Origin: Actinomadura opuntiae
GTDB lineage: Bacteria; Actinomycetota; Actinomycetes; Streptosporangiales; Streptosporangiaceae
DNA: 64,000 nucleotides
Assembly: GCF_030283205.1 (NCBI RefSeq)
Contig: NZ_JASNWF010000008.1
Coordinates: forward strand, 62,001-126,000
Direction of reading: 5' to 3'
Shown: positions 1 to 7,974 of the stretch, one piece after another
Position numbering within the stretch: position 1 is the first letter of the stretch
Layout of the letters: every line of letters begins with the position of its first letter
Notes under the pieces: model-generated
Databases searched by the model: none
What the model was told of the DNA's origin: nothing
Seen by the model: only the letters and a program-made list of their open reading frames with translations
Made by a program: the position numbers and the translations under genes

Positions 1-1
1 C

Positions 2-127
2 CACCCCTTCGACATGGGCGTGGATGACCCGCTCGACCGGCTGCGCGCCGCCCTGCCACCCGGCGACGAGCTGGACGCCGTGCGCGGCGGCAACGCCGTC
101 GCCCTCTTCGACCTCAAGGAGCACTGA
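2..127 (+). CDS. Amidohydrolase-2 family protein, C-terminal fragment
   Basis: The window opens inside a gene; only its last 41 residues are visible. The tail has a VDDPLDRLRA helix followed by GGNAVALFDL, which resembles the end of ACMSD-type metal-dependent amidohydrolases, where the final helix packs on the TIM barrel. The stop TGA overlaps the next ATG (TGATG), so it is translationally coupled to the dioxygenase. A hydrolase or decarboxylase acting on a ring-cleavage product would fit the context, but catalytic residues lie outside the window. Confidence 0.6.
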   Translation, partial: HPFDMGVDDPLDRLRAALPPGDELDAVRGGNAVALFDLKEH

Positions 128-1065
128 TGCCCGAAAGGCTCATCACCCATCTGCGCCACGTGGACCTCGCCGTCCCCGACTACGACCGGCAGCGCGAGTT
201 CTACTCCGGCGTCTGGGGCCTGACCGAGGTCGCGAGCGACACCGGCATCTCGTTCCTGGCGGCGGAGGGCTCACCGGAGCAGTACATCGTCCGGCTCCGC
301 AAGGCCGACGACAAGCGGCTCGACCTGGTGTCGTTCGGAGCCGCCTCCCCCGCCGACGTCGACGCGCTCGCCGAGCGGCTCGGCGCGGCCGGGGTGACGA
401 TCGTCGCCCAGCCCGGGAAGCTCGCCACGCCCGGCGGCGGCTACGGGTTCCGGTTCTTCGACATCGACGGCCGGACCGTCGAGGTGTCGGCGGACGTCGC
501 CGTCCGCGAGCACCGGAAGCTGGAGGAGCGCGAGGCCGTCCCGGTGCGGCTGTCGCACGTCGTGCTGAACGCCCCCGACCTGGACGCCACCCGCGCCTGG
601 TACGAGACGCACCTGGACTTCGCGCTCAGCGACACGCTGACCTCCCCGCACATGGGCAAGGTCATGCACTTCATGCGCTGCAACCCGCAGCACCACAGCA
701 TGGCGATCGCGAAGGGCCCGCACACGTCGCTGCACCACGTGTCGTTCGAGATGCGCGGCCTGGACGAGTACATGTTCGGCACCGGACGGCTGCTGCGCGC
801 GGGAGTGCGGATGATCTGGGGGCCGGGGCGGCACAAGGCGGGCGACAACACCTTCTCCTACTTCCTCGACCCGCACGGCAACACCATCGAGTACACGACC
901 GAGCTGGAGACCCTCGACGAGGACGCCTGGCACCCGCACCTGTACGACTTCTCCGACCCCGACGTCACCGACCAGTGGGGCACCGCCAACCCGATGAACG
1001 AACTGATCGCCAAGGAGTCGTTCAACGACCCCGACCGCGGCGTGTTCGTCGCCCCGCCGGTCTGA
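127..1065 (+). CDS. Two-domain extradiol ring-cleavage dioxygenase (VOC superfamily)
   Basis: The 312-residue protein has two VOC (glyoxalase/bleomycin-resistance fold) modules, roughly residues 6-120 and 140-258, as in catechol 2,3-dioxygenases. The catalytic C-terminal module keeps a likely 2-His-1-carboxylate Fe(II) site: H144 (RLSHVVLN), H203 or H204 (LHHVSFE) and E255 (GNTIEYT). The family inserts O2 next to a diol carbon and opens the ring by meta cleavage. It is coupled to the upstream amidohydrolase by TGATG and lies 16 bp before a fumarylacetoacetase-fold hydrolase, which fits a meta-pathway operon. The substrate cannot be read from the sequence; a monocyclic or steroid-derived catechol are both possible. 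Confidence 0.88.
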   Translation: MPERLITHLRHVDLAVPDYDRQREFYSGVWGLTEVASDTGISFLAAEGSPEQYIVRLRKADDKRLDLVSFGAASPADVDALAERLGAAGVTIVAQPGKLATPGGGYGFRFFDIDGRTVEVSADVAVREHRKLEEREAVPVRLSHVVLNAPDLDATRAWYETHLDFALSDTLTSPHMGKVMHFMRCNPQHHSMAIAKGPHTSLHHVSFEMRGLDEYMFGTGRLLRAGVRMIWGPGRHKAGDNTFSYFLDPHGNTIEYTTELETLDEDAWHPHLYDFSDPDVTDQWGTANPMNELIAKESFNDPDRGVFVAPPV

Positions 1066-1081
1066 TCGGGAGGGAGAGGCC

Positions 1082-2020
1082 ATGCGACTCGCCACCTACC
1101 TGCATCAGGGCGTCCGCCGGTGCGGCGCCGTCGAAGACGACCGGGTGCTGCCGTTCCCGGACGGCACCGACCTGCTCGACGTCATCGCCTCCGGCTCGGT
1201 CCCGGAGCCGGCGGGCGCGGCCGTGCCGCTCGCGGACGTCCGGCTGCTGCCGCCGATCGAGCCGCCGTCCGTCCGGGACTTCGTCGCGTTCGAGGAGCAC
1301 GTCGAGGGCGTCCGGAAGGCCGTCGACGGCGTGTCCGGCGTCCCGGACGCCTGGTACGACGCCCCGACGTTCTACTTCTCCAACCCGCACGCCATGGTCG
1401 GCGCGCACGACGACGTCCCGCTGCCGCCCGGCTGCCAGGCCCTCGACTTCGAGCTGGAGGTCGCGGCCGTCATCGGATGCGCTGGCGCCGACCTGTCGCC
1501 CGAGCGGGCGCGCGACCACGTCTTCGGTTACACGATCTTCAACGACTGGTCGGCGCGGGACCTGCAGTCCCGCGAGATGCAGGTCGGCCTCGGCCCCTGC
1601 AAGGGCAAGGACTTCGCCACCACGCTCGGCCCGTGGATCGTCACCGCCGACGAACTGGAGCCCTACCGCGACGCCGACGGGTTCCTGCGCCTCGGCCTGA
1701 CCGCCGAGGTCAACGGCGAGGTCGTCGGCCACGACCTGCTGTCCAACATGGGCTGGCCGTTCGACGACCTCGTCGCCTACGCCTCGCGCGGCGCGCGGCT
1801 GAGTCCCGGCGACGTCCTCGGCTCGGGCACCTGCGGCAACGGCGGCTGCCTCGCCGAACTGTGGGGACGGCGCGGCGAGCAGACCCCGCCGCCCCTCAAG
1901 CCCGGCGACACCGTCACGCTCACCGTCGAAGGCATCGGCACGGTGTCCAACACGATCGTGCCGGGGGCCGAGCCCGTCCCGATCCCGCGGGCCCGCAAGC
2001 GGACGCGGGAACGCCCGTGA
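1082..2020 (+). CDS. Fumarylacetoacetate hydrolase family protein
   Basis: At 312 residues this matches the FAH superfamily. After a short N-terminal domain (about 1-60), the FAH core shows the acidic metal-binding segment DFELEVAAVIG and the typical FGYTIFNDWSARDLQ stretch with SGTCGNGGC near the end. Members hydrolyse C-C bonds or decarboxylate and tautomerise 2-oxo acids made by ring cleavage, using Mg or Mn. A GGGAGGGAG Shine-Dalgarno lies just before the ATG. The stop overlaps the GTG of the next gene (GTGA), so the dioxygenase, this hydrolase and the SDR form one operon. It is probably the step after meta cleavage. Confidence 0.88.
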   Translation: MRLATYLHQGVRRCGAVEDDRVLPFPDGTDLLDVIASGSVPEPAGAAVPLADVRLLPPIEPPSVRDFVAFEEHVEGVRKAVDGVSGVPDAWYDAPTFYFSNPHAMVGAHDDVPLPPGCQALDFELEVAAVIGCAGADLSPERARDHVFGYTIFNDWSARDLQSREMQVGLGPCKGKDFATTLGPWIVTADELEPYRDADGFLRLGLTAEVNGEVVGHDLLSNMGWPFDDLVAYASRGARLSPGDVLGSGTCGNGGCLAELWGRRGEQTPPPLKPGDTVTLTVEGIGTVSNTIVPGAEPVPIPRARKRTRERP

Positions 2021-2766
2021 GCCGGGTCGCCGGGAAGGTCGTCGTGGTCACCGGCGCCGCGCAGGGCCAGGGGGCGGCGGAGGCCGCCGCCCTGGCCCGC
2101 GAGGGCGCCGCGGTCATCGCCACCGACCTCGCCGGCGACGCACCGGCCGGCCTTCCGGACGGCGTCGCCTACCGGCGGCTCGACGTCACGTCCGAGAACG
2201 ACTGGGCCGGTCTCGCCGCCTGGCTCCGCGAGACGCACGGCCGCGTGGACGGCCTGGTCAACAACGCGGGCGTGACCTGGCGGGCCCGGCTCGGCGAGGT
2301 CACCGCCGACGACTGGGAGCGCGTGCACCGCGTCAACGTCACCGGTGCGCTGCTGGGCGTGCAGCACCTCGCGCCGCTGATGCCGCCGGGGGCGTCGATC
2401 GTCAACGTCGGGTCCGCCGCCGGGCTGACCGGCCATTACCCGGTCGCCTACACCGCCAGCAAGTGGGCGCTGCGCGGGCTGTCGGCGACGGCGTGCACGG
2501 AGCTGGGACGCGCCGGGATCCGCGTCAACACCGTCCACCCCGGGTTCATCGAGACGCCGATGACCGCGTCCGCCCCGGAGTCGTTCCGCGAGGCGAACAA
2601 CGCGCAGACGCCGCTCGGACGGCCCGGCACCGTCGACGAGGTCGCTCCGCTCGTGGTGTTCCTCATCTCCGACGAGGCGTCCTACATCAGCGGCGCCGAG
2701 ATCCCGGTCGACGGCGGCTACACCGCCCACGGCGGCGCCAAGCCCATCTCCGACGCCCTTCGTTGA
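2017..2766 (+). CDS. SDR family NAD(P)-dependent oxidoreductase
   Basis: This is a 249-residue classical short-chain dehydrogenase. It has the TGAAQGQG dinucleotide motif at residues 12-19, NNAG at 82-85, and the catalytic set S133, Y145 and K149 (YTASK), with the C-terminal PVDGGYTAHGG typical of the family. The GTG start is chosen because it overlaps the preceding stop (GTGA) and puts the Rossmann motif at the normal distance. It would oxidise or reduce a hydroxyl or keto intermediate of the pathway; the early aspartate (TDLAG) after beta-2 favours NAD over NADP. Its stop codon lies inside a long palindrome shared with the converging acyl-CoA ligase gene. Confidence 0.9.
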   Translation: MSRVAGKVVVVTGAAQGQGAAEAAALAREGAAVIATDLAGDAPAGLPDGVAYRRLDVTSENDWAGLAAWLRETHGRVDGLVNNAGVTWRARLGEVTADDWERVHRVNVTGALLGVQHLAPLMPPGASIVNVGSAAGLTGHYPVAYTASKWALRGLSATACTELGRAGIRVNTVHPGFIETPMTASAPESFREANNAQTPLGRPGTVDEVAPLVVFLISDEASYISGAEIPVDGGYTAHGGAKPISDALR

Positions 2767-2824
2767 GTTGCGGCGAGTCGTCGTTATGGGCGGCCCCATA
2801 ACGACGACCCGCCGCAAGTCAACG
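2761..2824. terminator. Long palindrome between converging genes, likely bidirectional terminator
   Basis: Arms 2761-2790 and 2795-2824 pair over 30 bp with two mismatches, around a 4-nt loop (CGGC). Both flanking stop codons sit inside the arms at mirror positions (CGTTGA and TCAACG). There is no T-tract, as is common in high-GC actinomycetes. Position between convergent genes supports termination on both strands. Confidence 0.75.
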
Positions 2825-4345
2825 GTCGGCGGGTGGGAGGGGGAGGTCGCGGAGGCGGCCCTTCTGGACCTTGTTGGAGCCGGTGCGGGGCAGGTCGTCG
2901 ACCACGTCCAGGTACACGGGGATCTTGTACTTGGCGAGCCGGCCGGCCAGGAACGCCCGCAGATCGTCGAGGTCCAGGGCGGCGCCGGGGGCGGTGACGA
3001 CGAAGGCCCGGCCCACCTCGCCCCATCTACGGTCCGGGACGCCGATCACCGCCGCCTCGGCGACCGCCGGGTGCTCGAAGATCGCCGCCTCCACCTCGGC
3101 CGGGTACACGTTCTCCCCGCCGGAGATGAACATGTCCTTCACCCGGTCGACGATGTAGTAGTAGCCCTCGGGGTCGACGTGGGCGATGTCGCCGGAGCGG
3201 AACCAGCCGTCCTCGGTGAACGCGGACGCGGTGGCGTCCGGGGCGTTCCAGTAGCCCGGCGTGACGTTCGGCCCCTTGATGATGACCTCGCCGGGCTCGC
3301 CGGGCTGCACGTCCGTCAGGTCGGGGCGGACGCACCGGACGCCGGTGAAGAACACCGGGACCCCCGCCGACCCGGCCTTGCGCTCGCTCTCGGCGGCTTC
3401 GAGGAACGTCGCGCCCGGCGCCGTCTCGGTGAGGCCGTAGCCCTGGCAGAAGACGAGGCCGCGTTCCTGGTAGGTGTGGATGAGCGCGGGCGGCACCGGC
3501 GCCCCGCCGGACATCAGGCTGCGGACCGACGACAGGTCCGCGCCGTCCCAGCGCGGCGACTGCGCGAGCGCCGCGAACATGGCGGTGACGCCGAACATCC
3601 AGGTGACGCGGTGCCGCGCGATGAGGTCGAAGCACGCGTCGACGTCCCACGACGGCATGATGACCGAGCATCCGCCCTTGAGGAACGTGGGCAGCAGGCA
3701 CTGGTTGAGCGCCGCCACGTGGAACAGCGGCGCGCTGACCAGCGTCACCTCGTCGCCGGCGACGTCCACGCCGACGAGGAGGTTGTAGCAGTTCCACACC
3801 AGGTTCCCGTGGGTGAGCATCGCGCCCTTGGGACGTCCGGTGGTGCCGGAGGTGTAGAGGATGCACGCCACGTCGTCGAGCCCGACCTCGGTGTCGATCG
3901 GGGCCGGATCGCCGGACGCGAGCCAGTCCTCGTAGCCGAGTTCGCCCTCGGCCGGGCCGCCGACCGCCGCGACGGTCCCCGGCGTCCGCTCGCAGGCGCG
4001 CACGACCGGCTCGCACTCGGGCGCGTAGACCAGCACGGACGCGCCGCTGTGCGCGAGCATGTAGTCGATCTCCGGCGCGGCGAGCCGGAAGTTCAGCGGG
4101 ACGAAGACGGCGCCGAGGACGTGCGCGGCGAACATCGTCTCGACGAACGCCGGATGGTTCGGCCCGAGGTAGGCGACCCGGTCGCCCCTGCCGACGCCGG
4201 CGGCGCGCAGCCGGTCCGCGAGCCGCGACGTCCGGTCGTGCACCTCCCCGTACGTCGTCGGGCGGTCCCGGTGGACGAACGCGGTGCGGCCGGGCGACAT
4301 CAGGGCCCGCCTGGCCGGCCATCCCCCGAGTCCTGCGTTGAGCAC
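2819..4345 (-). CDS. Acyl-CoA synthetase (AMP-binding, FadD-like)
   Basis: The 508-residue protein is a complete class I adenylate-forming enzyme. The P-loop-like YTSGTTGRPKG is at 164-174. GYGLTETAPG, then FRSGDIAHVDPEGYYYIVDR with KDMFISGGENVYPAEVE, marks the A8 hinge region, and the catalytic lysine is K492 (SNKVQK). It activates a carboxylic acid to its acyl-AMP and then the CoA thioester. The gene heads away from the MaoC, amidohydrolase and SDR genes on the same strand and is probably co-transcribed with them. CoA activation of a ring-cleavage acid or side chain is the likely role. Confidence 0.9.
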   Translation of the reverse strand: MLNAGLGGWPARRALMSPGRTAFVHRDRPTTYGEVHDRTSRLADRLRAAGVGRGDRVAYLGPNHPAFVETMFAAHVLGAVFVPLNFRLAAPEIDYMLAHSGASVLVYAPECEPVVRACERTPGTVAAVGGPAEGELGYEDWLASGDPAPIDTEVGLDDVACILYTSGTTGRPKGAMLTHGNLVWNCYNLLVGVDVAGDEVTLVSAPLFHVAALNQCLLPTFLKGGCSVIMPSWDVDACFDLIARHRVTWMFGVTAMFAALAQSPRWDGADLSSVRSLMSGGAPVPPALIHTYQERGLVFCQGYGLTETAPGATFLEAAESERKAGSAGVPVFFTGVRCVRPDLTDVQPGEPGEVIIKGPNVTPGYWNAPDATASAFTEDGWFRSGDIAHVDPEGYYYIVDRVKDMFISGGENVYPAEVEAAIFEHPAVAEAAVIGVPDRRWGEVGRAFVVTAPGAALDLDDLRAFLAGRLAKYKIPVYLDVVDDLPRTGSNKVQKGRLRDLPLPPADR

Positions 4346-4420
4346 GGTGTCTCACTCCTCTTGCTGAGCAGCGTTGCGGACGGCCGGCCGTGCGGCCCGA
4401 TCAGGGCAGGCCGGGCGGGG

Positions 4421-4876
4421 TCAGGCGTAGTGGCGGTAGACGGCCCGGGCGACGCAGGCGGGCTTGGCCTCGCCGTCGATCTCGACGGTGAAGTCGCACA
4501 CCATCTGCACGCCGTCGCCCGGGACGTCGGTCACCTCGGCGACCTTGCCGGCGAGCCGGATCCGGGCGCCGACCTTGACGGGGCTGGGGAAGCGGACCTT
4601 CTCCAGACCGTAGTTGATGCTCATCTTCGTGCCCTGGATGCCGAGCAGGTCGTTGAACAGCGGGATGACCAGCGACAGCGTCAGGTAGCCGTGCGCGATG
4701 GCGGCGCCGAACGGGCCGTCCTTGGCCTTCTCGGGGTCGGTGTGGATCCACTGGTGGTCGTCGGTGGCGTCGGCGAAGGTGTTCACCCGGTCCTGGGTGA
4801 TGTCGAGCCATGCGCTGTGGCCGAGGTCCTTGCCGGCCAGGGCCCTGATCTCGTCGAGCCCGTTGGCGGTGATCAT
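4421..4876 (-). CDS. MaoC family (R)-specific enoyl-CoA hydratase-like protein
   Basis: A single hot-dog domain of 151 residues. The hydratase-2 segment FADATDDHQWIH carries the expected Asp (about D40) and His (H45), followed by IAHGYLTLSL, both characteristic of MaoC dehydratases that act on acyl-CoA thioesters. The ATG overlaps the stop of the upstream amidohydrolase (ATGA), indicating coupling. It probably hydrates an enoyl-CoA formed after the neighbouring ligase has activated the substrate. Confidence 0.88.
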   Translation of the reverse strand: MITANGLDEIRALAGKDLGHSAWLDITQDRVNTFADATDDHQWIHTDPEKAKDGPFGAAIAHGYLTLSLVIPLFNDLLGIQGTKMSINYGLEKVRFPSPVKVGARIRLAGKVAEVTDVPGDGVQMVCDFTVEIDGEAKPACVARAVYRHYA

Positions 4877-5769
4877 GCGTTCTCCTTGCCGGTGAGCCCG
4901 AGCAGCCGGGCGGCGTTGTCCTTGAGGATCTTGGGGCGGACCTCGGGCTTGATCTCCAGCTTCGCGAAGTCGGTGAGCCAGCGGTCCGGGGTGATGACGG
5001 GGTAGTCCGAGCCGAACAGCACCTTGTCCTTGAGCAGGCTGTTGGCGTACCGGACGAGCTGCGGCGGGAAGTACTTCGGCGACCATCCGGACAGGTCGAT
5101 GTACACGTACGGCTTGTGGTTGGCGACCGCGAGGGCCTCGTCCTGCCAGGGGAAGGACGGGTGCGCCAGGATGATCCGCAGCTCGGGGAAGTCGACCGCG
5201 ACGTCGTCCACCAGCATCGGGTTGGAGTACTTCAGCCGGATGCCGCCGCCGCCAGGGACGCCCGCGCCGATGCCGGTCTGCCCGGTGTGGAACAGCGCCG
5301 GAACGCCCAGCTCCTCGATCGCCTCGTACAGCGGGTAGGCGAGCGGGTCGTTGGGGGCGAAGCCCTGGATGCTCGGGTGGAACTTGAACCCGCGCACCCC
5401 GTACTGCTCGACGAGCCGCCGCGCCTCGCGCACGCCCGCCTTCCCCTTGTACGGGTCGATGCTGGCGAACGGGATCAGCACGTCCGGGTGCTCGGCGCAG
5501 CTCTCGGCGACCTCCTCGTTGGCGATGCGCGGCCAACCGGTGGCGTGCTCGGCGTCCACGGTGAACACGACCGCCGCCATCTGCCGCTCGCGGTAGTAGG
5601 CGGCCATCTCCTCGATGGTCGGCTGCCGGTGCCCGTGCGCCTTGAAGTACTCCTCGGACGCGCCGAACAGCTCCGGGCTCAGCGACCCGTGGCCGTCCTT
5701 GCTGATCTCGGCGTGGGTGTGGACGTCGATCGCGGTCAGCGCGTCGACGTCGATCGTCAGGTCGGCCAT
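4873..5769 (-). CDS. Amidohydrolase-2 family metal-dependent hydrolase
   Basis: The 298-residue TIM-barrel protein has the metal-binding HxH at H17 and H19 (DVHTHAE). Further conserved residues are FKFHPSIQGF, LFHTGQTG and the late aspartate in FGSDYPVITPDRW. The family includes ACMSD-like decarboxylases and hydratases/hydrolases of ring-cleavage products. A second family member ends at the left edge of the window, so the two opposing operons each carry one. The gene ends in the ATG of the MaoC gene and lies 1 bp from the SDR stop, so it sits in the middle of a tight four-gene operon. Confidence 0.87.
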   Translation of the reverse strand: MADLTIDVDALTAIDVHTHAEISKDGHGSLSPELFGASEEYFKAHGHRQPTIEEMAAYYRERQMAAVVFTVDAEHATGWPRIANEEVAESCAEHPDVLIPFASIDPYKGKAGVREARRLVEQYGVRGFKFHPSIQGFAPNDPLAYPLYEAIEELGVPALFHTGQTGIGAGVPGGGGIRLKYSNPMLVDDVAVDFPELRIILAHPSFPWQDEALAVANHKPYVYIDLSGWSPKYFPPQLVRYANSLLKDKVLFGSDYPVITPDRWLTDFAKLEIKPEVRPKILKDNAARLLGLTGKENA

Positions 5770-5770
5770 C

Positions 5771-6682
5771 TCAGCCCTCCGGTGCCTTGGGGGCGGGGAT
5801 GCCGTAGGTCTCGGGCTCGGCGCCCACGCCCGTGCTCCACTGCTCGGCGATCGCCTCGGCGCTCCAGCCGCCGTCGGCGAACGCCACCGCCTTCTCCTTC
5901 GGGTGCGCCCACAGCGCCAGCCGGTCGCCGCCGATGCCGATCGCCTGCCCGGTGACGTCCTTGGAGGCGTCCGAGGCCAGGAAGGTGATCAGGCCGGTGA
6001 CGTCCTCGACGGTGCCGAGGCCCTCGTCCTTGCGCAGCCAGTCCGGGAACGGCTTCCCGGTGCGCTCGGACTCCTCGATGACCGGCGCGAACGCGGGGAT
6101 CGTCTTGGTCATCTCGGTCGCCGCGACCGGCACGACCGCGTTCACGGTGATACCCGCCCTGGCCAGTTCCATCGCCCACGTCCGGGCCATCGCCGCGATG
6201 CCGGCCTTGGCCGCCGCGTAGTTGGTCTGGCCGAAGTTGCCGCGCTGCCCGGCCGGCGAGGAGATCAGGATGATCCGCCCGCCCGTGCCCTGCTCGCGCA
6301 TCCGCGCAGCGGCGGCGCGGGCGCAGGTGAAGGTGCCGCGCAGGTGGACGCGGACGACGTCGTCGAAGTCCTCGTCGGTCATCTTCCACAGCACCCGGTC
6401 GCGCAGGATGCCCGCGTTGGTGACCATCACGTCCAGCCGGCCGAATTCCCGGACGGCCGTGCCGACCAGCTCGTCGGCGGTCTCGGTGCCGCCGACCGCG
6501 GCGGCCACCCCGGTCGCCGTGCCGCCCGCCGCGGTGATCTTCGCGACCGCCGCGTCGACCGCGTCCCGGTCCACGTCGTTGACGACCACCGAGGCGCCGG
6601 CGGCGGCCAGGGCCTCGGCGTAGGCGAGGCCGAGGCCGCGCCCGCTCCCGGTGACGACGACGACCTTCCCGTCCAGTTCCAT
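5771..6682 (-). CDS. SDR family oxidoreductase with C-terminal extension
   Basis: The start is placed at the ATG preceded by GGGGAGCTC, giving 303 residues. An earlier in-frame ATG would run through both MarR operators and is unlikely. It carries TGSGRGLG (11-18), NAG at 89-91 and catalytic S142, Y155, K159 (YAAAK). It is about 50 residues longer than a classical SDR, with a tail containing DGGWSAEAIAEQ, a layout seen in multifunctional-enzyme-type 3-hydroxyacyl-CoA dehydrogenases. With ligase, MaoC and amidohydrolase it forms a beta-oxidation-like set. As the first gene of the operon it should be directly controlled by the divergent MarR regulator. Confidence 0.87.
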   Translation of the reverse strand: MELDGKVVVVTGSGRGLGLAYAEALAAAGASVVVNDVDRDAVDAAVAKITAAGGTATGVAAAVGGTETADELVGTAVREFGRLDVMVTNAGILRDRVLWKMTDEDFDDVVRVHLRGTFTCARAAAARMREQGTGGRIILISSPAGQRGNFGQTNYAAAKAGIAAMARTWAMELARAGITVNAVVPVAATEMTKTIPAFAPVIEESERTGKPFPDWLRKDEGLGTVEDVTGLITFLASDASKDVTGQAIGIGGDRLALWAHPKEKAVAFADGGWSAEAIAEQWSTGVGAEPETYGIPAPKAPEG

Positions 6683-6694
6683 GAGCTCCCCAAA

Positions 6695-6714
6695 TCGACA
6701 GGAATCCTGTTGAT
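6695..6714 (-). promoter_or_regulatory. MarR-type operator, site 1 (SDR-proximal)
   Basis: TCGACAGGAATCCTGTTGAT contains a perfect ACAGGA-A-TCCTGT dyad. It lies 12 bp upstream of the SDR start. The same sequence, inverted, recurs at site 2, so it is likely bound by the adjacent MarR protein. Confidence 0.72.
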
Positions 6715-6728
6715 GGCCAGTGTTCACA

Positions 6729-6748
6729 TTCAACAGGTTTCCTGTCAA
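6729..6748 (+). promoter_or_regulatory. MarR-type operator, site 2 (marR-proximal)
   Basis: Read on the - strand this is TTGACAGGAAACCTGTTGAA, matching site 1 at 17 of 20 positions in opposite orientation. It sits just upstream of a TACCCT (6754-6759) that could be the -10 of the regulator gene, where a bound dimer would block transcription. Confidence 0.72.
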
Positions 6749-6789
6749 TGCCCTACCCTGGACCCGTGCACCGCGACGAGGGAGAGCAG

Positions 6790-7239
6790 ATGACCGCCGG
6801 CCCGCCGGAGCCGCCCGAGGGCAAGGCGCCGCCGTCGCTGCTCTACCTGGTCAAGCGGCTGGAGCTGCTGGTCCGGTCACGGCTGGAGGAGCTGGTGAAG
6901 CCGGTCGGCATCACCGCGCTGCAGTACACGGCGCTCACCGTGCTGGAGCGGCACGACGGCCTGTCGGCGGCCCAGCTCGCCCGCGACTCGTTCGTCACCG
7001 CGCAGTCGATGGCCGACATGGTCCGCGCCCTGGAGACCCGCGGCCTCGTCCGCCGCGAGCGCAACCCCGCCAACCGGCGCGAGCTGCTGATCCTGCTCAC
7101 CGGCGCCGGACGCGCCCTGCTGGACGACCTCGCCGGACCCGTCCGCGAGCTGGAGGAGCACATGATCCGCGACCTGACGTCCCGGCAGGTCGGCCAGTTC
7201 CGCCACACCCTCACCGAGACCTGGCGCGCCCTCTCCTGA
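6790..7239 (+). CDS. MarR family transcriptional regulator
   Basis: A 149-residue winged-helix protein. The recognition region is LSAAQLARDSFVTAQSMADM followed by a wing with RRERNPANRRELLILLT, typical of MarR proteins that respond to phenolic or acyl-CoA ligands. The ATG at 6790 has GAGGGAGAG upstream. An in-frame GTG at 6766, six bases after TACCCT, is an alternative leaderless start that would add eight residues. It diverges from the SDR-amidohydrolase-MaoC-ligase operon across two matching operators. The simplest reading is a local repressor of that operon and itself, released by a pathway intermediate. Confidence 0.9.
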   Translation: MTAGPPEPPEGKAPPSLLYLVKRLELLVRSRLEELVKPVGITALQYTALTVLERHDGLSAAQLARDSFVTAQSMADMVRALETRGLVRRERNPANRRELLILLTGAGRALLDDLAGPVRELEEHMIRDLTSRQVGQFRHTLTETWRALS

Positions 7240-7358
7240 CCGCGCCGCCGTGGCCGCGCCGCCGTGGCCGCGGTCGGCCGCCGCACCCGAACCGCATCCC
7301 CGGACCCGCCGCGGCATGGCAAGATCAGCCGACCACCTGAAGAGCGGAGGCGGCGGCC

Positions 7359-7955
7359 GTGCAGCCACCATCGAACCCATCACCGTACGGATACGGTGAA
7401 GCCCCCCACCAGGCGCCCTACAGCGGCCAGCCGTACGCGGGCCAGCCGTACGCGGGCCAGCAGCCGGGCCCCTACGGGCCGCCTCCCCACCAGGCGCAGT
7501 ACGGCGCCCCACCTGCGCAGCCGATGCCGTACGGCGCGCAGCAGATCCCGGTCCACGGTCCGCAGTGCCGTTTCTGCGGCTGCGTGCCCGCCGTCGAGAC
7601 GACCTTCCGCGGCCACCGCGGCATGATCCTGGTCATGTCGTTCCTGCACACCAAGGGCCCGTTCTGCCGGGACTGCGGCCTCGCGGTGTTCCGGGACATG
7701 ACCGCCAAGACCCTGATCGGCGGCTGGTGGGGCTACATCTCCTTCATCGCGACGCCGATCACCGTACTGATCAACCTCACCCGGCGCGGCAAGGTCGCCT
7801 CCCTGGCACCGCCGATGCCGCCGCCCGACGGCACCCCGCACCGCCGCCCCGCCGACCCGGGCCCTCCCCTGATGTCCCGCCCGATCGCCGTCATCGGCGC
7901 CCTGATCCCGGTCCTGCTGATCGCCCTGATCATCCTGATCAACCTCGCCGCCTGA
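7359..7955 (+). CDS. Small membrane protein with Pro/Tyr-rich N-terminus and zinc-ribbon-like cysteines
   Basis: I do not recognise a named family. The 198-residue product starts with about 65 residues rich in Pro, Gln, Gly and Tyr (repeated QPYAGQPYAGQ). A CRFCGC and a CRDCG pair about 36 residues apart could bind zinc. Two hydrophobic stretches follow: a weak one around GGWWGYISFIATPITVLI and a strong C-terminal one, AVIGALIPVLLIALIILI. The GTG start follows a GGAGGCGG ribosome site. The layout, a disordered head and zinc-ribbon before membrane segments, is common in uncharacterised actinobacterial membrane proteins. It appears to be a single-gene unit. Confidence 0.75.
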   Translation: MQPPSNPSPYGYGEAPHQAPYSGQPYAGQPYAGQQPGPYGPPPHQAQYGAPPAQPMPYGAQQIPVHGPQCRFCGCVPAVETTFRGHRGMILVMSFLHTKGPFCRDCGLAVFRDMTAKTLIGGWWGYISFIATPITVLINLTRRGKVASLAPPMPPPDGTPHRRPADPGPPLMSRPIAVIGALIPVLLIALIILINLAA

Positions 7956-7974
7956 CCGACCGCGCCCTGCCGAC

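Noticed and set aside
7241..7268. Tandem 14-bp repeat after the MarR gene
   Set aside because: Only two copies of CGCGCCGCCGTGGC; too short and GC-biased to suggest a functional repeat or CRISPR.
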